Of a DNA stretch of 64,000 bases, positions 7,881 to 16,299 are shown piece after piece (the first letter of the stretch is position 1; the number at the start of each line of letters is the position of its first letter). The position numbers and the translations under genes were made by a program. A model generated the notes under the pieces. The model was not told the DNA's origin. It was given only the letters and a program-made list of their open reading frames with translations, and searched no databases. The stretch is from Verrucomicrobiales bacterium (GTDB taxonomy: Bacteria > Verrucomicrobiota > Verrucomicrobiia > Limisphaerales > CAIMTB01), in NCBI GenBank assembly GCA_016795425.1, contig JAEUHG010000265.1, positions 1 through 64,000 on the forward strand, given 5' to 3'.

Positions 7881-10838
7881 ATGCAACACCCCTCACATCC
7901 AATTCGACGCGCCGCGTGGCGCTGGGGAGCGGGCCTTCTCGCCTCTACCTTGATTCCAGCCGCACTCGGTCAAGCTCTGGTTAAGAACCCAAGCTTTGAA
8001 AGCAACCTCAATGATGAAACCGAACCCATCTCGCCCGGCGCTCCCCAAGGCTGGCCTTACTACGGTTCCATCGATGAATGGAACGCCGGCGGCGGCGGCG
8101 TCAACGACCTCGTCTACGATCCGGGCGGTCCCTTTCACAATTCAGGAACACCGGTCCCTGACGGCCGCCGCGTCGGTTTCAAACAAGGCAGCGGCACGAT
8201 TACCCAGGACATCACCGGCCTGATCGCCGGTAAACGCTACTGGATCCAGTTTCATTACGATGCCCGAAACGGTAGCGACCTCGACCTCGCCGTCCGCTTC
8301 TCCACCACCAGCCAGGGCGGCGCCATGGATGAATCCCTCGACGTCATCCAGAAACCACGACCCGCACGCGCCACAAGTTCGCCCTATTACACCCGCACGG
8401 TCCCGTTCACCCCAGATTTCTCCGACGGCACGCTGACTTTTGAAGTCACCGCCCGCGGCGATTCCACCGTCCTGCTGGACGCCGTCACCATCGTCCAACG
8501 CGACGAAGGCAACTTCCCAGTGCTCAATCCGAGCTTCGAGGCCAGCGGCATCGTCTTTGACGGCAACCCCTCGGCGGGTTCTGACTGGCCCGCCATCGGG
8601 GGCTGGGCCAAAATCGGTGTCGCGGGTGTGGATGACGGAACAGGCGGCAAGGCCGACAACGGTAAGCTCCCGGATCAAGCGCTCGTCGCCTTCATTGAAG
8701 GCGAGGGATCCCTGACCCAGAGCCTTTCACCCCTGGTCCCGAATGACACCTACACCGTCCAATTCGCCTACAACGCTAAGTCCGGCTCTTCGTCCCATCT
8801 GCAATTGAAGGTGGGCGGCGCCGTCATTTGGGAGCAGGACGTGTCACCGGTGGGGGGCACCGCCATCTATCGGTCAGCCTCGGCCACGTTCAAACCAACG
8901 TCGGATGCGACCGAGATCAGTTTCGTCAATACCACCGCCGGCGGCACGATTCTGCTCGATGACATCAAGGTGCTCGGCAAACTGGGAAGCCGCTTGCCAC
9001 CTCTGGAGATGGCGCCCGCCAAAATCCTTCTGCGCGGCGGTGAGGAAGGGGAGGTCGCCGTGTCGGTCCCTGCTGAACGCCTGGCCCTGGGAGCCGCAAC
9101 CATCCGATTGCGAAGCGCCAACACCGCCATCTTCACCTTGCCGGAGGCAGGAGCCGATGGAGTGGTCAGCCTTCAATACTCGGCGGGAACCACCCGCAGA
9201 ACCGTGAAGGTTCGGGCCGGAGCCGTCGGATCCGGCGCGATAGAACTCATCGACACCGCGGGACTCCTCCTGCCAACGGACATCACGACCATCTTTGTTG
9301 CCGGTTCCACTCTGGTGCTGAACCCGAGCTTCGAACTCGACAAAGACAGCAGCGTTGGCACGGCCCCAGTCACGGGTTGGACCACCGCCGGCGGCAACAT
9401 CGGCATGGCTGAAACGGGAAATCCATTCCTCGCCGCTGATGACCTTGGAATTCCTGACCGCAGCAAGGTCCTCCGCATACAAGGCGGCGGCACATTGTCC
9501 CAACGCATCGCCGGACTCCAACCCGGCCAGCTCTACGGACTCCAGTTCTTCTATAACGGCCGAACCTCCGGTTATCCCTACCAAATGGGCCTGTCCGCAA
9601 GTTTCGCGGGGAAGACGTTATGGACGAATTCAGAGGTCAAACCCGCCGCCCTGGATGCCCTGACTGAATACCGCTTCGAAGAAGTGCGATTCATTCCCAC
9701 CACCGATTCCGGCACATTGGAATTTAAGGCCACGGTCACCCAAGGCGACGCCACCGTCTTCCTCGATGCCATCTCCATCGTCCCGCGCCTCGAGGGCGAG
9801 ATCACCATCAAGAATTCCAGCTTTGAGGGCACCGGCATGGGAATCGGTTTCCCCGGCTACATCCAACCCAGCAAAGTCGCCGGTTGGGAAGCCGGCGGCG
9901 GCGGTTACGGTGTGAATGCCTACAGTCCGAAGACGTATTTCATCGAACCGTTTCTCGATAACGGCATCAACTCCGACCAGGACCACGCCTTCTTCGGCCA
10001 AGGCGCCGTCAAGATCGCCCAAACCATCACCGGCCTGACCTCCGGCCGCGAGTACACCCTTGTCTTTGACTACAACTATCGGCACGGACGTGCCCCGGGT
10101 AGCGCCATCGATCCAAGCACCGGCCAAGTGGAGGTGGCTATCGACGGGACATCCGTCCTGACCACCGACGAGGCGGTGCCCGTCGACACGGCCCTGCCTT
10201 GGGTGGGATATCGGCACACCAAGCCGTTCTACCAGGCCTACATTCCCGTCAACCCGGGAGCCGATACCATTCAACTTCAAATCGGGCACGCCGGCGTCTC
10301 AGGCGACGAAACCTATCTCATCGACAATGTGCGCCTCGTTCCGGGCAAGCGCACCCCTCCTGCGATTACGACCGATTTGGCCGGGCAATCGGTCAGCGAA
10401 TCGACCGCCGTCAGTTTCACCGTGGCCGCCCTTGGTACGAGCCTGACCTATCGCTGGTTTCTGGACGGCGTTCTACTTTCGGACCGCCCCGGGTTGAGCG
10501 GAACCACGACAGCCACCCTTAGGTTATCGGCTGCAAAACCAATCGATGCCGGGATCTACTCGGTGTTGGTGAGCGACGGACTGGGAGTGGTCGGCAGCAG
10601 TGCTGCGCTCCAAGTGGAGTCCGCCCCGGCAAGTCCATCCCTATCCATCGCCCGAGGAGCAGGCGGAGCGCTTCGACTTGCTTGGCCGACCTCAGCGGAG
10701 GGATTCATACTGACTTCCGCCGTCGCCGTGACGGGACAGTATGCCCCTGAAGCCAGTCCAACCATCATTGAGGGGCAGGAGAATGTCGTTCTCGTGACCC
10801 CGGCTGGCGCCAACCGCTTCTATCGGCTGGCGAAATAG
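7881..10838 (+). CDS. Secreted protein with four 'NPSFE' carbohydrate-binding-like repeats and an Ig-like domain
   Basis: 985 residues with a signal peptide ending near AALGQ (about residue 30). Four long repeats each begin with a variant of N(P/S)SFE, near residues 34, 213, 477 and 640, and continue with motifs of the type DGxxVGFKQGSGTITQDI and YWIQFHYDARNG. This is the pattern of DUF642/CBM-like jelly-roll domains that bind glycans. An immunoglobulin-like domain (LTYRWFLDG ... DAGIYSVLVSDGLG) lies near 830-915. The tail (AEGFILTS ... NRFYRL) is the same Verrucomicrobia-type C-terminal module as in the gene at 3312. It is likely a surface or secreted glycan-binding protein with no enzyme motif. 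A terminator follows at 10869. An upstream GTG at 7776 is a less likely start. Confidence 0.8.
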   Translation: MQHPSHPIRRAAWRWGAGLLASTLIPAALGQALVKNPSFESNLNDETEPISPGAPQGWPYYGSIDEWNAGGGGVNDLVYDPGGPFHNSGTPVPDGRRVGFKQGSGTITQDITGLIAGKRYWIQFHYDARNGSDLDLAVRFSTTSQGGAMDESLDVIQKPRPARATSSPYYTRTVPFTPDFSDGTLTFEVTARGDSTVLLDAVTIVQRDEGNFPVLNPSFEASGIVFDGNPSAGSDWPAIGGWAKIGVAGVDDGTGGKADNGKLPDQALVAFIEGEGSLTQSLSPLVPNDTYTVQFAYNAKSGSSSHLQLKVGGAVIWEQDVSPVGGTAIYRSASATFKPTSDATEISFVNTTAGGTILLDDIKVLGKLGSRLPPLEMAPAKILLRGGEEGEVAVSVPAERLALGAATIRLRSANTAIFTLPEAGADGVVSLQYSAGTTRRTVKVRAGAVGSGAIELIDTAGLLLPTDITTIFVAGSTLVLNPSFELDKDSSVGTAPVTGWTTAGGNIGMAETGNPFLAADDLGIPDRSKVLRIQGGGTLSQRIAGLQPGQLYGLQFFYNGRTSGYPYQMGLSASFAGKTLWTNSEVKPAALDALTEYRFEEVRFIPTTDSGTLEFKATVTQGDATVFLDAISIVPRLEGEITIKNSSFEGTGMGIGFPGYIQPSKVAGWEAGGGGYGVNAYSPKTYFIEPFLDNGINSDQDHAFFGQGAVKIAQTITGLTSGREYTLVFDYNYRHGRAPGSAIDPSTGQVEVAIDGTSVLTTDEAVPVDTALPWVGYRHTKPFYQAYIPVNPGADTIQLQIGHAGVSGDETYLIDNVRLVPGKRTPPAITTDLAGQSVSESTAVSFTVAALGTSLTYRWFLDGVLLSDRPGLSGTTTATLRLSAAKPIDAGIYSVLVSDGLGVVGSSAALQVESAPASPSLSIARGAGGALRLAWPTSAEGFILTSAVAVTGQYAPEASPTIIEGQENVVLVTPAGANRFYRLAK

Positions 10839-10868
10839 TCACCACTCGCAAGCACGGTCCATTATCAA

Positions 10869-10910
10869 GGCGGGTGCCCGGCCAGTTGCCGGCACCCGCC
10901 CTCTTTTTTT
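10869..10910 (+). terminator. Rho-independent terminator
   Basis: A perfect 10 bp stem (GGCGGGTGCC at 10869-10878 with GGCACCCGCC at 10891-10900), a 12-nt loop and a CTCTTTTTTT tract, 30 bp after the stop of the PSFE-repeat gene. Confidence 0.9.
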
Positions 10911-11004
10911 GGTCAGCGCCCCCCCGACCGTCCCGATCCGCACCGAGCAGAAGGCTTGCGGGACCGACGAATCGACGCCGCCACTACCGGCCGCCGAACT
11001 TCCG

Positions 11005-11203
11005 AATCAACACCGAGTGACAGGCTCAGTGAACCTTGATCCTCAGGAATCAACACCGAGTGACAGGCTCAGTGAACCTTGATCCTCAGGAATCAACACC
11101 TGGTGACAGGCTCAGTGACCCTTGGCCCTCAGAATCAACACCCGGTGCCACGCTCAGCGAATCTCGACTCCCAGAATCAACACCTGGTGACAGGCTCAGA
11201 GAG
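11005..11203. repeat. Tandem array, five units of 42-43 bp
   Basis: Units start at 11005, 11048, 11091, 11133 and 11175, each opening with AATCAACACC. The first two are almost identical and the later ones diverge. Each holds CACCGAG-TGACAGG-CTCAGTG (or a variant), a hairpin with 7-nt arms and one mismatch. The complement of the core, AGCCTGTCACTC, recurs in other intergenic regions of the window. The units are contiguous, with no unique spacers. Confidence 0.9.
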
Positions 11204-11385
11204 CATCCACCATTACCTCACCAGCCAGACCTTCGTCTTCGCCGGCATGGCGCCGCCGAACCGCCCGCGCAATCTCCGCCGTGCTCAGTGCCAGAATGGC
11301 AGAGTCAGAGAGTCTCGTTAACTGCACTCAAATCATCCTTTATCAGGCCAAATAGGGCTAATCTTTAACGATATTCTATTGTTGA

Positions 11386-11403
11386 TCACTCGAATTCTAG
11401 TGA
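11386..11403. promoter_or_regulatory. Palindrome TCACT-N8-AGTGA, candidate operator
   Basis: An 18-bp near-perfect palindrome, TCACTCGAATTCTAGTGA. Its TCACT/AGTGA half-sites recur in the next inverted repeat (11413-11436), which overlaps the -35 box. Palindromic half-sites next to a gene pair that encodes a ribbon-helix-helix protein suggest an operator; this is inference. Confidence 0.45.
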
Positions 11404-11412
11404 AGCACCAGA

Positions 11413-11446
11413 ATCACTTGACGATGTCTAAGTGATATCATAAAAA
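11413..11446 (+). promoter_or_regulatory. Sigma-70-like promoter with overlapping inverted repeat
   Basis: TTGACG (11418-11423), a 17-bp spacer and TAAAAA (11441-11446) form a plausible vegetative promoter pointing at the SPFH gene. A perfect inverted repeat, ATCACTT (11413-11419) and AAGTGAT (11430-11436), overlaps the -35 box and spacer, as an operator would. Confidence 0.55.
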
Positions 11447-11455
11447 TATCCATCA

Positions 11456-11476
11456 AAGACGGGATCCACCCGTCTT
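11456..11476 (+). promoter_or_regulatory. 5' UTR hairpin upstream of the SPFH gene
   Basis: AAGACGGG (11456-11463) and CCCGTCTT (11469-11476) make a perfect 8-bp stem with a 5-nt loop. With transcription starting around 11452-11454, the hairpin would sit at the very 5' end of the mRNA, nine bases before the ATG. It may stabilise the message or limit ribosome access. Confidence 0.45.
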
Positions 11477-11485
11477 GAGCACGCC

Positions 11486-12493
11486 ATGACTACCGAAAAT
11501 CAGACAACGAATCGCGAACGAGCAGTGCGCGTTCTCAGCGGATGGGCAGTGCTGCCTCTCCACCTCGTCTTCCTTCCAGTCTGCATTTCACTTCTGGTGT
11601 ATTCCATCGCGTCGGGGATCCGCGCTGTCGATCATCCCTATTGGGGTGCCATGGCGCTGGCCTTGGTGGGATTGGTACTCTGGATCATTGCCATCAGTGG
11701 CTTTTTCACGCTGCAGCCGAATGAAGCCCGAGTGTTGGTGCTCTTTGGAGCCTACAAGGGAACCGTTCGATCGAGCGGATTCCACTGGGCCAATCCGTTC
11801 TACAGCAATTCCAGCTACCGACCCGCCGCCTCGATGGCTGCCCTCGCCAAGGACACCGACGCCACCACCAAGAAACTCGCCACTGCGACCAATCCACATC
11901 CGCGAAACAAAGTCTCCCTGCGCACCCGCAATTTCAACAGCGAGCGCCTCAAGGTGAACGACAAGCGCGGTAATCCCATCGAAATAGCCGCCGTCATCGT
12001 CTGGAGAGTGCACGACACAGCCCAAGCTCTCTTCGACGTGGACGACTACGATAATTACGTCCGGGTCCAGAGCGAATCCGCCATCCGCCATCTCGCCAGT
12101 TGCTACTCCTACGACCATGGGGAGGACAATGAGGTCACTCTCCGCAGTGGCGTCGAGGAGGTCTCGGCGGCCCTGCGCACGGAACTTCAGCAACGGCTGG
12201 GAAAGGCAGGCGTGGTGGTGGACGAAGCCCGTCTGACTCACCTCGCCTATGCGCCAGAGATCGCCCAAGCGATGCTTCGTCGCCAGCAGGCGGAAGCGAT
12301 CATTGCCGCACGGCAGAAGATCGTGCAGGGCGCCGTTGGAATGGTGGATCTCGCCCTCCGGGAGCTTTCAGACAAGCATGTCCTGATGCTCGATGATGAG
12401 CGCAAGGCAAGCATGGTCTCCAACCTCATGGTGGTCCTTTGTGGCGAATCCGAAGTGCATCCGGTGGTCAACGCCGGAACCCTCTACACCTAG
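11486..12493 (+). CDS. SPFH/Band 7 domain membrane protein
   Basis: 335 residues. Two N-terminal transmembrane helices (about 20-43 and 53-75) are followed by an SPFH (stomatin/prohibitin/flotillin/HflK) domain ([63 protein letters not shown]) and a charged helical tail ([22 protein letters not shown]). Such proteins oligomerise on the inner membrane and act as scaffolds for proteases or membrane microdomains. The next gene, 102 bp downstream, encodes an Arc-like ribbon-helix-helix protein, a pairing I recall from many genomes; its function is not established here. The upstream DNA is unusually AT-rich and palindromic. Confidence 0.9.
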   Translation: MTTENQTTNRERAVRVLSGWAVLPLHLVFLPVCISLLVYSIASGIRAVDHPYWGAMALALVGLVLWIIAISGFFTLQPNEARVLVLFGAYKGTVRSSGFHWANPFYSNSSYRPAASMAALAKDTDATTKKLATATNPHPRNKVSLRTRNFNSERLKVNDKRGNPIEIAAVIVWRVHDTAQALFDVDDYDNYVRVQSESAIRHLASCYSYDHGEDNEVTLRSGVEEVSAALRTELQQRLGKAGVVVDEARLTHLAYAPEIAQAMLRRQQAEAIIAARQKIVQGAVGMVDLALRELSDKHVLMLDDERKASMVSNLMVVLCGESEVHPVVNAGTLYT

Positions 12494-12595
12494 CCAGCGC
12501 GGTTCCCATGTGCTGCTCGCTTCATCTTCATCGCACTTCATGGAGCATCCGCCAACGCCTCGTCACCTCGGTGGAGTGCCTGAAGGTCCTACGGC

Positions 12596-12844
12596 ATGGC
12601 TGAACGCAAATCATTCCTGCTGCGAATCGATCCACAATTATGGACCGAACTGGAGTCCTGGGCTGAGTCCGAACTCCGCAGCGTCAATGGTCAAATCGAA
12701 TACCTGCTGAGGGAGGCGGTCCAGCGTCGCCGAGGTCGCCGTTCGGCAGCGCCTCCAAGGACCCCGCCAAACGGACCGAGTGCGGCTCCACCGCCGCCGG
12801 CACCGGACGCTTTTACCGGGGCCGATAGCGATCGTTCCGAGTGA
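12596..12844 (+). CDS. Arc-like ribbon-helix-helix protein
   Basis: 82 residues. Residues 1-45 fit the ribbon-helix-helix fold of the Arc/MetJ class: a short strand (KSFLLRIDP) that would contact the DNA major groove, then two helices ([29 protein letters not shown] in outline). The rest is a disordered Pro/Ala-rich tail ending in acidic residues. The ATG has a GAAGG about 9 nt upstream. Arc-type proteins usually repress their own operon by binding palindromes. The TCACT/AGTGA palindromes before the SPFH gene are the obvious candidate targets. An alternative reading is a protein partner or adaptor of the SPFH scaffold. Confidence 0.8.
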   Translation: MAERKSFLLRIDPQLWTELESWAESELRSVNGQIEYLLREAVQRRRGRRSAAPPRTPPNGPSAAPPPPAPDAFTGADSDRSE

Positions 12845-12866
12845 ATCGTTGCCTTCAGACGGTCGA

Positions 12867-14099
12867 TCAGGCCACCAGATCCGACAAAGGAAACTCCCAT
12901 TTCTCCGATTTGCGCATCATCTCCTCCCAGGTGACCTCGCCCTTCGCGTAGGCTGCGGTGCGACCCAGGATGGTGGTCAGATTGCTGCGGACGCTGGGGG
13001 CCACGGTGGGATTGGAGCAGTCCCCTTCCACAATGGCTTTGTGGAAGGATGAAATATTGTTCACCGCTCCGTCCATATAGAGGTTGGCCAGTTTGCCGCC
13101 ATTGAATCCATCCTCCTTCGACTTGACCCAAACCTCGCCAAAGTAGTGGGTGTCGGCAGTTCCCTCGAGGCCGTAGACGCGGCAAAGGATGTCGTCGTAA
13201 GCATGGCCCACCTGCTTGGAATTGAAGGTATTGATGACGCCGTTAGGGAAGGTGTAGATGACCGAAAAATGATCCCAGCAGGTGCCGAATCCGCGCGCCA
13301 ATCCTCCTGTTCCAACGGCTTTGAGGGGGGCGGCATCCAGGAACCAGGTCACCACGTCCTGGGCGTGGATATTCTGTTCGGTAATGACGTCTCCCGAAAG
13401 CACCCGATCGATCGCCCAGCACCGCAATCGCAGCTCGGGATTCTTGGGATCCTTGGCCAACTGCTGTCCCATGGCGGCGAACATGGTGCTCGTCTGGTAG
13501 TTGGATTCAACGGTCAGGACCCTTCCGATCCGGCCCTGGTGAATCCACCGTGCGACCTCCTGGTAGGCGGGATGAGCACGGGTTTGAAAATCGACCAAGA
13601 AGCATCGCTTGTTCGCGGTACTCTGACGTCCGGAAGCCTCAATGGACTGGCACCCGGGCACATCGACGGCCACCGGTTTGGCGAGGTAAACGTGTTTGCG
13701 CGCTTCCACAGCGGCAGCCGCCTGGGTCGGGTGAAAAAAAGGCGGCGTTTGAATGACCACCGCATCCAGGTTTTGTTCCAGAAGCCGTTGAAATCCTGAT
13801 AAGCCGGCAAAACGCCGCGCCGCTGGCACATCGAACTCCGCGCCGGCACTGTCCGCCCGCTCCTGAAAATAATCATGAACGGCAGCGACTTCGTATCCGC
13901 CGTGCTTGCGAAAAAGGTTGGTGATCCACCGCCCGCGGCCGCCGCAGCCCGTCAATCCAATCCGCACCTTCTCTTCGCCGGCGGCCGCCGGACTCCTGCT
14001 GGCGGCGAGCAGGGCGGCCCCCGTGGTTGTCGCCGTGGTTGCCCGCGCCAGGAACTGTCGGCGGGAGAGGTGGGACGCAGGGAATGATTCGGCGGGCAT
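12867..14099 (-). CDS. Tat-exported Gfo/Idh/MocA family oxidoreductase
   Basis: 410 residues. A twin-arginine signal (SRRQFLARATTATTTGAALL) is followed by a Rossmann NAD(P)-binding domain starting KVRIGLTGCGGRGRW and the C-terminal alpha/beta substrate domain of the Gfo/Idh/MocA family. The usual EKP signature reads AKP (in HVYLAKPVAVD), keeping the catalytic Lys. Many such enzymes in this phylum oxidise sugars or inositols after Tat export. ATG 14099 was chosen at the Tat signal; 42 upstream codons stay open but have no features. The gene stands alone and converges on the RHH gene 22 bp away. Confidence 0.9.
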   Translation of the reverse strand: MPAESFPASHLSRRQFLARATTATTTGAALLAASRSPAAAGEEKVRIGLTGCGGRGRWITNLFRKHGGYEVAAVHDYFQERADSAGAEFDVPAARRFAGLSGFQRLLEQNLDAVVIQTPPFFHPTQAAAAVEARKHVYLAKPVAVDVPGCQSIEASGRQSTANKRCFLVDFQTRAHPAYQEVARWIHQGRIGRVLTVESNYQTSTMFAAMGQQLAKDPKNPELRLRCWAIDRVLSGDVITEQNIHAQDVVTWFLDAAPLKAVGTGGLARGFGTCWDHFSVIYTFPNGVINTFNSKQVGHAYDDILCRVYGLEGTADTHYFGEVWVKSKEDGFNGGKLANLYMDGAVNNISSFHKAIVEGDCSNPTVAPSVRSNLTTILGRTAAYAKGEVTWEEMMRKSEKWEFPLSDLVA

Positions 14100-14346
14100 G
14101 GAGACTCCTTGGGTTGCGGGTGGCTTGGGTTGCGACAGGCAGTATAGCGAATGACCCAAAAATGGAAGCCCTGCCACCACCGCTCCACCCTCGCCAGACA
14201 GCAACTCACCCCAGGTTTCCAGCATTTCGCCCCCGAGTCATAGATTCGCAACATCAGGTCCGGCACAAGACGCGCCGCATTCGCCATGTTTCCCCTCGAT
14301 TCAGGGACCTTGGCGCCATGTACTATTAACACAACTGAACCTCATC

Positions 14347-15441
14347 ATGAATCCCCATCGATTCCGTTCCTACCGATACCTCGCCGCAGGTCTCGGTTCG
14401 ATGCTCTGCACCGCGGTATTCTTGCCAACGACAGCGACGGGCCAGGGGTGTGTCGCCGCTCGGCATACGTCGCTCAACCTTTCGGATTGCGGACTGCATT
14501 ATCACGAAGACGGCGAATGGACCGGCACTTTCAATTATCGATGGCTCCAGTCCGACCACCACTTCCGCGGCGACCATGACGAAGGCGACATTCGCTACGC
14601 CCGGGGCAACGAGGTGATCAATGACACCCACGGCTTCGATCTCACCGCCCTGTACGCTTTCAACGCCCGGTTCAGCGCCGCGCTGACGATTCCCTTTGTC
14701 TACAATACGCGATCGTCGCTCTACGAACACGACCGGGTGAACCGGCACGACAGCAGCGCAGGAGGACTGGCTGACATTCGTCTGATCGCTTACGGCTGGC
14801 TGCTCGAACCGACCACCCACGCCGAGGGCAACATTGCACTCGGTCTCGGCGTCAAGGCACCGACTGGAGATTACGCGGCGACCAGTCTCTTCTACACCGC
14901 CAACGGGGCCGAGGAGCGGCCGGTGGATCAATCCATCCAACCCGGCGACGGCGGATGGGGTATCGTCGCGGAAATCCACGCCGCGCAAAAAGTGACCGAT
15001 CGGGGATTTCTCTATCTGAGCGGCTCCTATCTTTCCAATCCCCGTGAGACAAATGGCACCCGCACGTACCGCGAAACCTTGAGTCCCGCTCTCGCCAATG
15101 AGGCGATCATGTCTGTCGCCGACCAATTCTTCGGCCGTGCCGGCATGTCCTACGCCCTCTGGCCCAAACGCTCGCTGTTCCTCAACTTTGGTGTACGCGC
15201 CGAGGGTGTTCCCGTCCACGACTTGATCGGCGGCGACGAGGGATTCCGTCGGCCGGGGATCATGATTTCTTTGGAGCCAGGTGTGGCCATCGACCTCAAT
15301 GGGTGGGCCTTGAACCTGACGACACCGGTGGCGGTGTACCGCAATCGCTGGCAAAGCGTTACGGACGAAGCCATGAACCGTCACGGCGATGCCGCCTTCC
15401 CCGACTGGTATTTGAACTTCAGCGTCACCCGCCGGTTCTAG
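14347..15441 (+). CDS. Outer-membrane beta-barrel protein (transporter-like)
   Basis: 364 residues with a signal peptide (about 1-33, ending near ATGQG) and an alternating aromatic/hydrophobic beta-strand pattern to a C-terminal Phe (VTRRF), the usual signal for outer-membrane insertion. Strand-like segments such as FDLTALYAFNARFSAALTIPF, GNIALGLGVKAPTGDY and LFLNFGVRAEGVP resemble the MetA-pathway/phenol-degradation 'transporter' barrel families. A His-rich segment (HHFRGDHDEGD) near residues 70-82 could bind metal. No partner genes point to a substrate. The strong stem-loop at 15613 lies between it and the convergent next gene. Confidence 0.7.
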   Translation: MNPHRFRSYRYLAAGLGSMLCTAVFLPTTATGQGCVAARHTSLNLSDCGLHYHEDGEWTGTFNYRWLQSDHHFRGDHDEGDIRYARGNEVINDTHGFDLTALYAFNARFSAALTIPFVYNTRSSLYEHDRVNRHDSSAGGLADIRLIAYGWLLEPTTHAEGNIALGLGVKAPTGDYAATSLFYTANGAEERPVDQSIQPGDGGWGIVAEIHAAQKVTDRGFLYLSGSYLSNPRETNGTRTYRETLSPALANEAIMSVADQFFGRAGMSYALWPKRSLFLNFGVRAEGVPVHDLIGGDEGFRRPGIMISLEPGVAIDLNGWALNLTTPVAVYRNRWQSVTDEAMNRHGDAAFPDWYLNFSVTRRF

Positions 15442-15612
15442 TCGGGGTTTCCCTCCGGAAAGGCAACTCCTCGGAATGCGCCCAGCACCGCCGCCGATCT
15501 CACCTTAGCGTGCTGTGGGGAAAGGCAGGCTCAGTGCGCGATGCGTACTTGTCGGTGGCGCAGGGTTTTGTGTACAAACTCCGCGCGCCGCCAAGGAGGT
15601 GGAAGACCGCCA

Positions 15613-15648
15613 CGGCAGGGGCGGACATCCTCGATGTCCCCCCTGCCG
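15613..15648. terminator. Bidirectional stem-loop between convergent genes
   Basis: A 16-bp GC-rich stem (CGGCAGGGGCGGACATC with GATGTCCCCCCTGCCG; one bulged C) with a 3-nt loop, located between the barrel gene (+) and the PfpI gene (-). A TTTT follows only at 15655 on the plus strand. Confidence 0.65.
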
Positions 15649-15682
15649 CGTATGTTTTGAACCTCAAGCGGCCTTTACCGAG

Positions 15683-16243
15683 TCACTCCCGCCAGTGGAT
15701 GCTCTTTCCGATGGTCCGGGCTTTGTCCGCACCGAAGAGCCGACTTACCAGTGCCAGACCAAATTCGATCGCGGTGCCGGCCCCTCGCGAGGTGATTAGC
15801 AGTCCATCTTCGACAACGGGCTCCCCTTCGAGCAACCCGGGCAACTCAGCCTTCACCGAACCGTGAGCGGTAAACCGTTTTCCGGTTAGCAACCCGGCGT
15901 CGGCGAGCAACGTCGGGGCCGCGCAGATCGCCGCGACCAGTTTGCCGCGGTTGTGAAGATCGCTCGCCAGACGGGCGGCCTGACCATCGGCTCGCAGAGC
16001 GGCCACTCCCGGTCCGCCAGGAATCAACAAGAGTTCGAATTCACCTCCGACGACCTCCGCCAGGGAGACATCGGCCTTCAACATCATTTGGCAACGGCCG
16101 GTGACCCAAAGCTCCCCGCGAACCGACGCAAGCGTCACGGTCGCCCCTGCCCGGCGGAGGAGGTCGACCGGAGCCACCGTTTCAATCTCCTCAAAACCTT
16201 CGATCAACAGGCACAGGACGCGAGGTGCGGCAGCGGCATTCAT
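15683..16243 (-). CDS. DJ-1/PfpI family protein
   Basis: 186 residues, the normal length of the DJ-1/ThiJ/PfpI superfamily. Landmarks are LLIEGFEEIETVAPVDLLRRAG (with the conserved acidic residue after GFEE), LLIPGGPGVAALR and VAAICAAPTLLADAGLL, where the Cys of AICAAP is the nucleophile-elbow cysteine. Family members act as glyoxalases/deglycases, chaperones or oxidative-stress sensors. It is closest in pattern to YajL/DJ-1 (single-domain, 'EGFEEIE'). ATG 16243 was chosen over an upstream extension to 16333 that lacks any homology pattern. The gene lies downstream of the pseudopilin gene on the same strand, 56 bp away. Confidence 0.88.
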   Translation of the reverse strand: MNAAAAPRVLCLLIEGFEEIETVAPVDLLRRAGATVTLASVRGELWVTGRCQMMLKADVSLAEVVGGEFELLLIPGGPGVAALRADGQAARLASDLHNRGKLVAAICAAPTLLADAGLLTGKRFTAHGSVKAELPGLLEGEPVVEDGLLITSRGAGTAIEFGLALVSRLFGADKARTIGKSIHWRE

Positions 16244-16299
16244 GTCACATGAACCTGACACAATCCGCCGGTCGTTGGCAGTCGAGATGGGGCGCCTGC

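Larger units (their letters stand above)
10839..11485. other. 647-bp intergenic region: terminator, tandem array, AT-rich control region
   Basis: Three parts. A terminator lies at 10869-10910. A five-copy tandem array spans 11005-11203; a diverged copy may precede it near 10941, where CACCGAG is followed by GGCT. From about 11330 the sequence becomes strikingly AT-rich for this genome and carries palindromes plus a sigma-70-like promoter for the SPFH gene. The short frames that cross the array are not coding: the 43-bp period breaks frame. Confidence 0.8.

Noticed and set aside
11005-11203. CRISPR array
   Set aside because: The 42-43 bp units are contiguous with no unique spacers, and no cas genes are in the window.
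11036-11368. Repeat-peptide coding frames across the tandem array
   Set aside because: The 43-bp period changes frame from copy to copy, no start context is good, and the peptide has no homology pattern.
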